Source: JABDOU01 sp041567895 (GTDB lineage: Bacteria; Actinomycetota; Acidimicrobiia; Spongiisociales; SHLN01). Taken from it: a stretch of 25,891 nt of DNA. Position 1 is the stretch's first letter, and the number at the start of each line of letters is the position of its first letter. Shown piece after piece: positions 23,300 to 25,891 of this stretch. The DNA is taken from contig JBFGAX010000037.1 of NCBI GenBank assembly GCA_041567895.1, positions 1-25,891 of the forward strand, in the 5' to 3' direction. Below the pieces are notes generated by a model. The model worked only from the letters and a program-made list of their open reading frames with translations, was not told the origin of the DNA and did no database searches. The position numbers were made by a program, and so were the translations under genes.

Positions 23300-23344
23300 C
23301 AGGCCCAGCCTGTGAAAGGGGTCTCGAGCTCTGGGAATGGTCGG

Positions 23345-24367
23345 CTAGGAGATGCTTCGACCGGCTGACCGGAGGTCTTCGCAGCTGCGGACCACGCGCT
23401 CAGCCATTGATGTTTCGGCTGTCGCCAGATACACGCGGGGGTCATATGTCTTCTTGTCGCCGACCTCTCCGTCGACCTTCAACACCCCATCGTAATTTTT
23501 GAACATGTGATCTGCGATGGCGCGTGTGAACGCATACTGGTTGTCGGTGTCCACATTCATCTTCACCACTCCGTAATCCACAGCGTCGTGAATCTCGGAG
23601 AGCAGCGAGCCACTGCCTCCGTGAAAGACATAGTCGAAAGAAGCTCCTGGTACGACCTCGGCCAGCGTTTCCTGACATTCGCGCAGGATTTCAGGCTTCA
23701 GCTGAACATTGCCCGGTTTGTACGCTCCGTGAACGTTGCCGAAAGTCGCTGCTAGCAGATAACGACCCTGCTCGCCGGTTCCCAATTTTTCGACAACCGA
23801 CATGACATCTTCCGGACTGGTGTAGAGGTGGTCACCGGACGCCGCTGCCGAGACTCCGTCTTCCTCGCCACCGACCACGCCGGCCTCAACCTCGAGAATG
23901 ATGTCGAGCGGAGCGAGTTCAGCGAGCAGTGTGGCGGAAATGTCGAGATTGTCGGGAAGCGATATGGCGGATCCGTCGAACATGTGGCTATTGAATACGG
24001 CGGGCTTTCCCTCCGATAGGCGACGTTTGGATTCGTCGATGATCGGGCGCAAGAACGTGTCGACCTTGTCAGGTTGACAATGGTCGGTATGAAGGGCGAC
24101 GAGAACGTCATAGCGAGCCGCCATGTGGCGTACAAAGTCGGCGAGGCCGATGGCACCGTACGCCATATCGCCAACGTATGTGCCTGATGCGAATTTGCCC
24201 CCGCCCGTCGAGATTTGAATGATGCCATCCGACCCGGCATCCGCAAAACCCCGTAGCGCGGCATTGGCCGTTTCGGATGACGTGATGTTGATGGCGGGAT
24301 AGGCGTAGTTGCCTGCCTTGGCCGCGTCGAGCATTGCGTGGTACTGCTCGGGATTTGCTATCGGCAT
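23345..24367 (-). CDS. fba: Class II fructose-bisphosphate aldolase
   Basis: The 340-residue zinc enzyme cleaves fructose 1,6-bisphosphate to dihydroxyacetone phosphate and glyceraldehyde 3-phosphate. Catalytic Asp95 and zinc ligand His96 sit in ALHTDHCQPD. The conserved EVEAGVVGGEEDGV follows at about 159-172, and further zinc ligands are His213 (GNVHGAYKPGN) and His249 (VFHGGSGS). Length and motifs match the FbaA-type (yeast-like) group. An AGGAG about 9 nt before the ATG is a good ribosome site. It lies 22 bp downstream of a small membrane protein gene and is probably cotranscribed with it and the F420-type oxidoreductase. Confidence 0.95.
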   Translation of the reverse strand: MPIANPEQYHAMLDAAKAGNYAYPAINITSSETANAALRGFADAGSDGIIQISTGGGKFASGTYVGDMAYGAIGLADFVRHMAARYDVLVALHTDHCQPDKVDTFLRPIIDESKRRLSEGKPAVFNSHMFDGSAISLPDNLDISATLLAELAPLDIILEVEAGVVGGEEDGVSAAASGDHLYTSPEDVMSVVEKLGTGEQGRYLLAATFGNVHGAYKPGNVQLKPEILRECQETLAEVVPGASFDYVFHGGSGSLLSEIHDAVDYGVVKMNVDTDNQYAFTRAIADHMFKNYDGVLKVDGEVGDKKTYDPRVYLATAETSMAERVVRSCEDLRSAGRSIS

Positions 24368-24389
24368 CCGGGAGCTCCTTTGCTGACCG

Positions 24390-24563
24390 TTAGTTCTGGT
24401 CGGGTGGTGGTTTATCCGATGACAGTGACTTGGCGAGAAGGTATACAGCTCCGCCTGCCATCGCCAAAAACACGACTTTTGCGATAATCGCTTTTACGAC
24501 TGCAAAGAGGATGATCGCAGCCACGAGAAGTACTGCGGCCCGGATGAGGTTGCTGGAGCCCAT
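24390..24563 (-). CDS. Small membrane protein (57 aa), hypothetical
   Basis: The 57 residues form two back-to-back hydrophobic stretches (about residues 6-28 and 29-45) with few charges, followed by a hydrophilic Lys/Pro/Asp tail. I do not recognise it. Translation begins at ATG 24563, whose last base is shared with the TGA of the upstream oxidoreductase gene (TGATG), so translation is coupled. It precedes fba by 22 bp. Such small proteins are common in operons, and its role is unknown. Confidence 0.75.
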   Translation of the reverse strand: MGSSNLIRAAVLLVAAIILFAVVKAIIAKVVFLAMAGGAVYLLAKSLSSDKPPPDQN

Positions 24564-25594
24564 CAGGATTTCACGATTTCGGCGAGCGATCGAATCTGAG
24601 CAGCCCGTTCTTCCCGGGTCTTGCCGATCGGAGTGACATTGAGAGTTGTTACTCCCGCGGATCGATACGCCGCAATACGGCCTCGCACAAACTCTTCGTC
24701 TCCTATGAGCGAGATGTTGCGGAGCAATTCCTCGGGCACCGCCCGCATGGCTTCCATCTTCTTGCCTGCAAGATACAGGTCCTGGATCTTTGCCGCCTCT
24801 GTCGCGAATCCGTAATCGGCAACCAGGTTGTTGTAGAAATTCTTCTCGCGGGCTCCCATTCCCCCGATGTAGAGCGCAGCGATGGGGCGTCCCTGGTCGA
24901 CCAGGTCCCACACATTGGTGCCAATGGCAACATGGCCTCCGGCGACGATGTCGAGCCGGTCGAGCGTTCGTGTCCGATATCCCTTTCGTAGGGCATCTCC
25001 CCAGATGGCATCAGCCTTTTCCGGATAGAAGAAAACCGGCATCCATCCGTCTGCTTTTTCCGCCGTCAAGGTGACGTTCCTCGGTCCGAGAGCCGCGTTG
25101 TAGATCGGGATGTCTGTCCGCAAAGGGCGGTTGATGAGTTTGAGGCTCTTTCCCAGACCCGAGCCCCCGGCGAGCGGCAGTTGATAATGCGTGCCGTCGT
25201 GGCGGAGTTCCTCTCGACGCCACACGCTTCGGCAGATGTCGATGACCTCGTCGGTACGGCCTACCGGGGCGTCGTACACGACACCATGCCATCCTTCGAT
25301 CACCTGAGGTCCGGACGCCCCGATCCCGAGATTGAATCGACCGTTTGACAACCTGTCGATACCGGCAGCGGTCATGGCGAGCAGAGCGGGTGTTCGACTG
25401 TATACGTTGAGAACGCCGGACCCGAGCTGAATCCTGCTGGTTGAAGCGGCCAGGTAGCCGAGCAGGCTGACGGCGTCGAACGTCCAGGCCTCCGCAACCC
25501 AAACCAGATCGAGACCGGCAGCCTCGTAGGCTTTGACGTCTTCGGCAGCCTCGATCGGATCGCCCGCATAGTCGAGGATTGTCGAGATTCTCAT
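24563..25594 (-). CDS. F420-dependent LLM-class oxidoreductase (luciferase-like)
   Basis: The 343-residue protein has the bacterial-luciferase-like TIM-barrel pattern. Opening MRISTILDYAGDP and LVWVAEAWTFDAVSLLGYLAA lead to the family hallmark LSNGRFNLGIGASGPQVIEGWHG (about residues 82-104), then VGRTDEVIDICRSVWRREELRHDG and IYNAALGPRNVTLTAEKADGWMP. The pattern is that of the F420-dependent class of Actinobacteria; FMN cannot be excluded. The substrate is unknown. It is the first gene of a minus-strand operon with the 57-aa membrane protein and aldolase; the ATG at 25594 has only a weak GGAA upstream. A 100-bp spacer separates it from the divergent gene at 25695. Confidence 0.9.
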   Translation of the reverse strand: MRISTILDYAGDPIEAAEDVKAYEAAGLDLVWVAEAWTFDAVSLLGYLAASTSRIQLGSGVLNVYSRTPALLAMTAAGIDRLSNGRFNLGIGASGPQVIEGWHGVVYDAPVGRTDEVIDICRSVWRREELRHDGTHYQLPLAGGSGLGKSLKLINRPLRTDIPIYNAALGPRNVTLTAEKADGWMPVFFYPEKADAIWGDALRKGYRTRTLDRLDIVAGGHVAIGTNVWDLVDQGRPIAALYIGGMGAREKNFYNNLVADYGFATEAAKIQDLYLAGKKMEAMRAVPEELLRNISLIGDEEFVRGRIAAYRSAGVTTLNVTPIGKTREERAAQIRSLAEIVKS

Positions 25595-25680
25595 ACGTTC
25601 CGATGTCTAGCACCTCGATCGTGCCGCATCACCCTTCCCTCGTTCTTGTCACACTCTCCCCGTAGCTTTCGACCTGGAAT

Positions 25681-25688
25681 GAAGGAGG
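25681..25688 (+). promoter_or_regulatory. Near-consensus Shine-Dalgarno (GAAGGAGG)
   Basis: GAAGGAGG lies 6 nt before the ATG at 25695. It is the best ribosome site in the window and fixes that start. It also shows that the long minus-strand open frame over this stretch is a shadow. Confidence 0.75.
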
Positions 25689-25694
25689 TACTCG

Positions 25695-25891
25695 ATGCTG
25701 ATTGACTGCGATTCCTGCGTGATGCAGCACACCGATGCGTGCGGCGACTGCATCGTGACCGTCTTGCTGGCCGACCTGGGTGTGGGAGCGAACGTACGCC
25801 GAAGGTTGACCGTCAACGATCATGAAATCGAGGCGCTCGGAAATTTGGCGAACGTCGGCCTGGTCCCTCCGTTGAAGCTGGTGCCGAAAGA
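25695..25891 (+). CDS. Small Cys-pair hypothetical protein, 5' part (runs off window)
   Basis: The gene is cut by the window end; 65 codons are visible. The N-terminus has four cysteines within the first 18 residues (CDSC, then CGDC, at residues 5, 8, 16 and 19), with His and Gln between, followed by a beta-like VTVLLADLG segment and LGNLANVGLVPPLKLVPK. The paired Cys arrangement suggests a small zinc or iron-sulfur site. I do not recognise the family with certainty. The ATG follows a near-consensus ribosome site. It is divergent from the oxidoreductase operon. Confidence 0.7.
   Translation, partial: MLIDCDSCVMQHTDACGDCIVTVLLADLGVGANVRRRLTVNDHEIEALGNLANVGLVPPLKLVPK

Noticed and set aside
23303..23318. 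CAGGC-CCA-GCCTG hairpin between convergent genes
   Set aside because: The stem is short and no T-tract follows; noted only as a possible weak terminator.
25629..25823. 64-aa minus-strand frame near the right edge
   Set aside because: It is antisense to the Cys-pair gene, which has a near-perfect ribosome site.
1..25891. CRISPR arrays, tRNA or rRNA genes, transposases, integrases, phage genes
   Set aside because: None seen: no short regularly spaced repeats, no cloverleaf with a clear T-loop, and no recombinase motifs in any plausible frame.

Overview
The window is 25.9 kb of gene-dense, moderately GC-rich bacterial DNA, most likely from an actinobacterium and perhaps a member of Acidimicrobiia. 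That placement is inferred from gene content: a SigK/RskA-type sigma and anti-sigma pair, an F420-type luciferase-like oxidoreductase, a NYN-domain RNase-like protein, DUF2254 and DUF2867 proteins, lipoproteins with Thr-rich linkers, an ilvB-ilvN-ilvC-leuB operon, and several starts that look leaderless. I see no rRNA, tRNA, CRISPR array, insertion sequence, phage gene or attachment site. No 16S or marker-gene test was possible.

Left part (1-9.9 kb). The window opens inside the last repeats of a secreted Ig/cadherin-like repeat protein. It is followed by a homoserine-dehydrogenase-like oxidoreductase with a SAF domain, a 70-residue hypothetical gene on the minus strand that overlaps its 3' end, and a small four-helix membrane protein. 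Next, on the minus strand, come a bifunctional ATP sulfurylase/APS kinase (sulfate activation to PAPS) and, upstream of it, an atypical flavin disulfide reductase of the dihydrolipoamide dehydrogenase superfamily. Running the other way are an M20 metallopeptidase and a coupled pair: an NAD(P)-binding DUF2867 protein and a DUF2254 membrane protein. A 12-bp hairpin terminates the pair.

Middle part (9.9-15.7 kb). This is the most unusual region. Two ECF sigma systems sit about 2 kb apart. On the minus strand is an ECF sigma factor followed by an unfamiliar single-pass membrane protein. On the plus strand are a lipoprotein built from two near-identical 181-residue helical units, a strong terminator, an amicyanin-like copper lipoprotein, a SigK-like sigma factor and an RskA-like zinc-type anti-sigma factor, the last three with overlapping stop and start codons. 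An MscS-type channel gene follows. I read this as a candidate cell-envelope sensing module connected with copper or redox chemistry; the individual families are known, but the assembly and its function are inference.

Right part (15.7-25.9 kb). Minus-strand ilvB-ilvN-ilvC-leuB encodes most of the branched-chain amino acid pathway. Divergent from it are a methyltransferase, then a NYN-domain nuclease-like gene overlapping an unrecognised 259-residue gene. A minus-strand operon of an F420-type oxidoreductase, a 57-residue membrane protein and a class II fructose-bisphosphate aldolase follows. The window ends inside a small Cys-pair protein gene with an excellent Shine-Dalgarno sequence.
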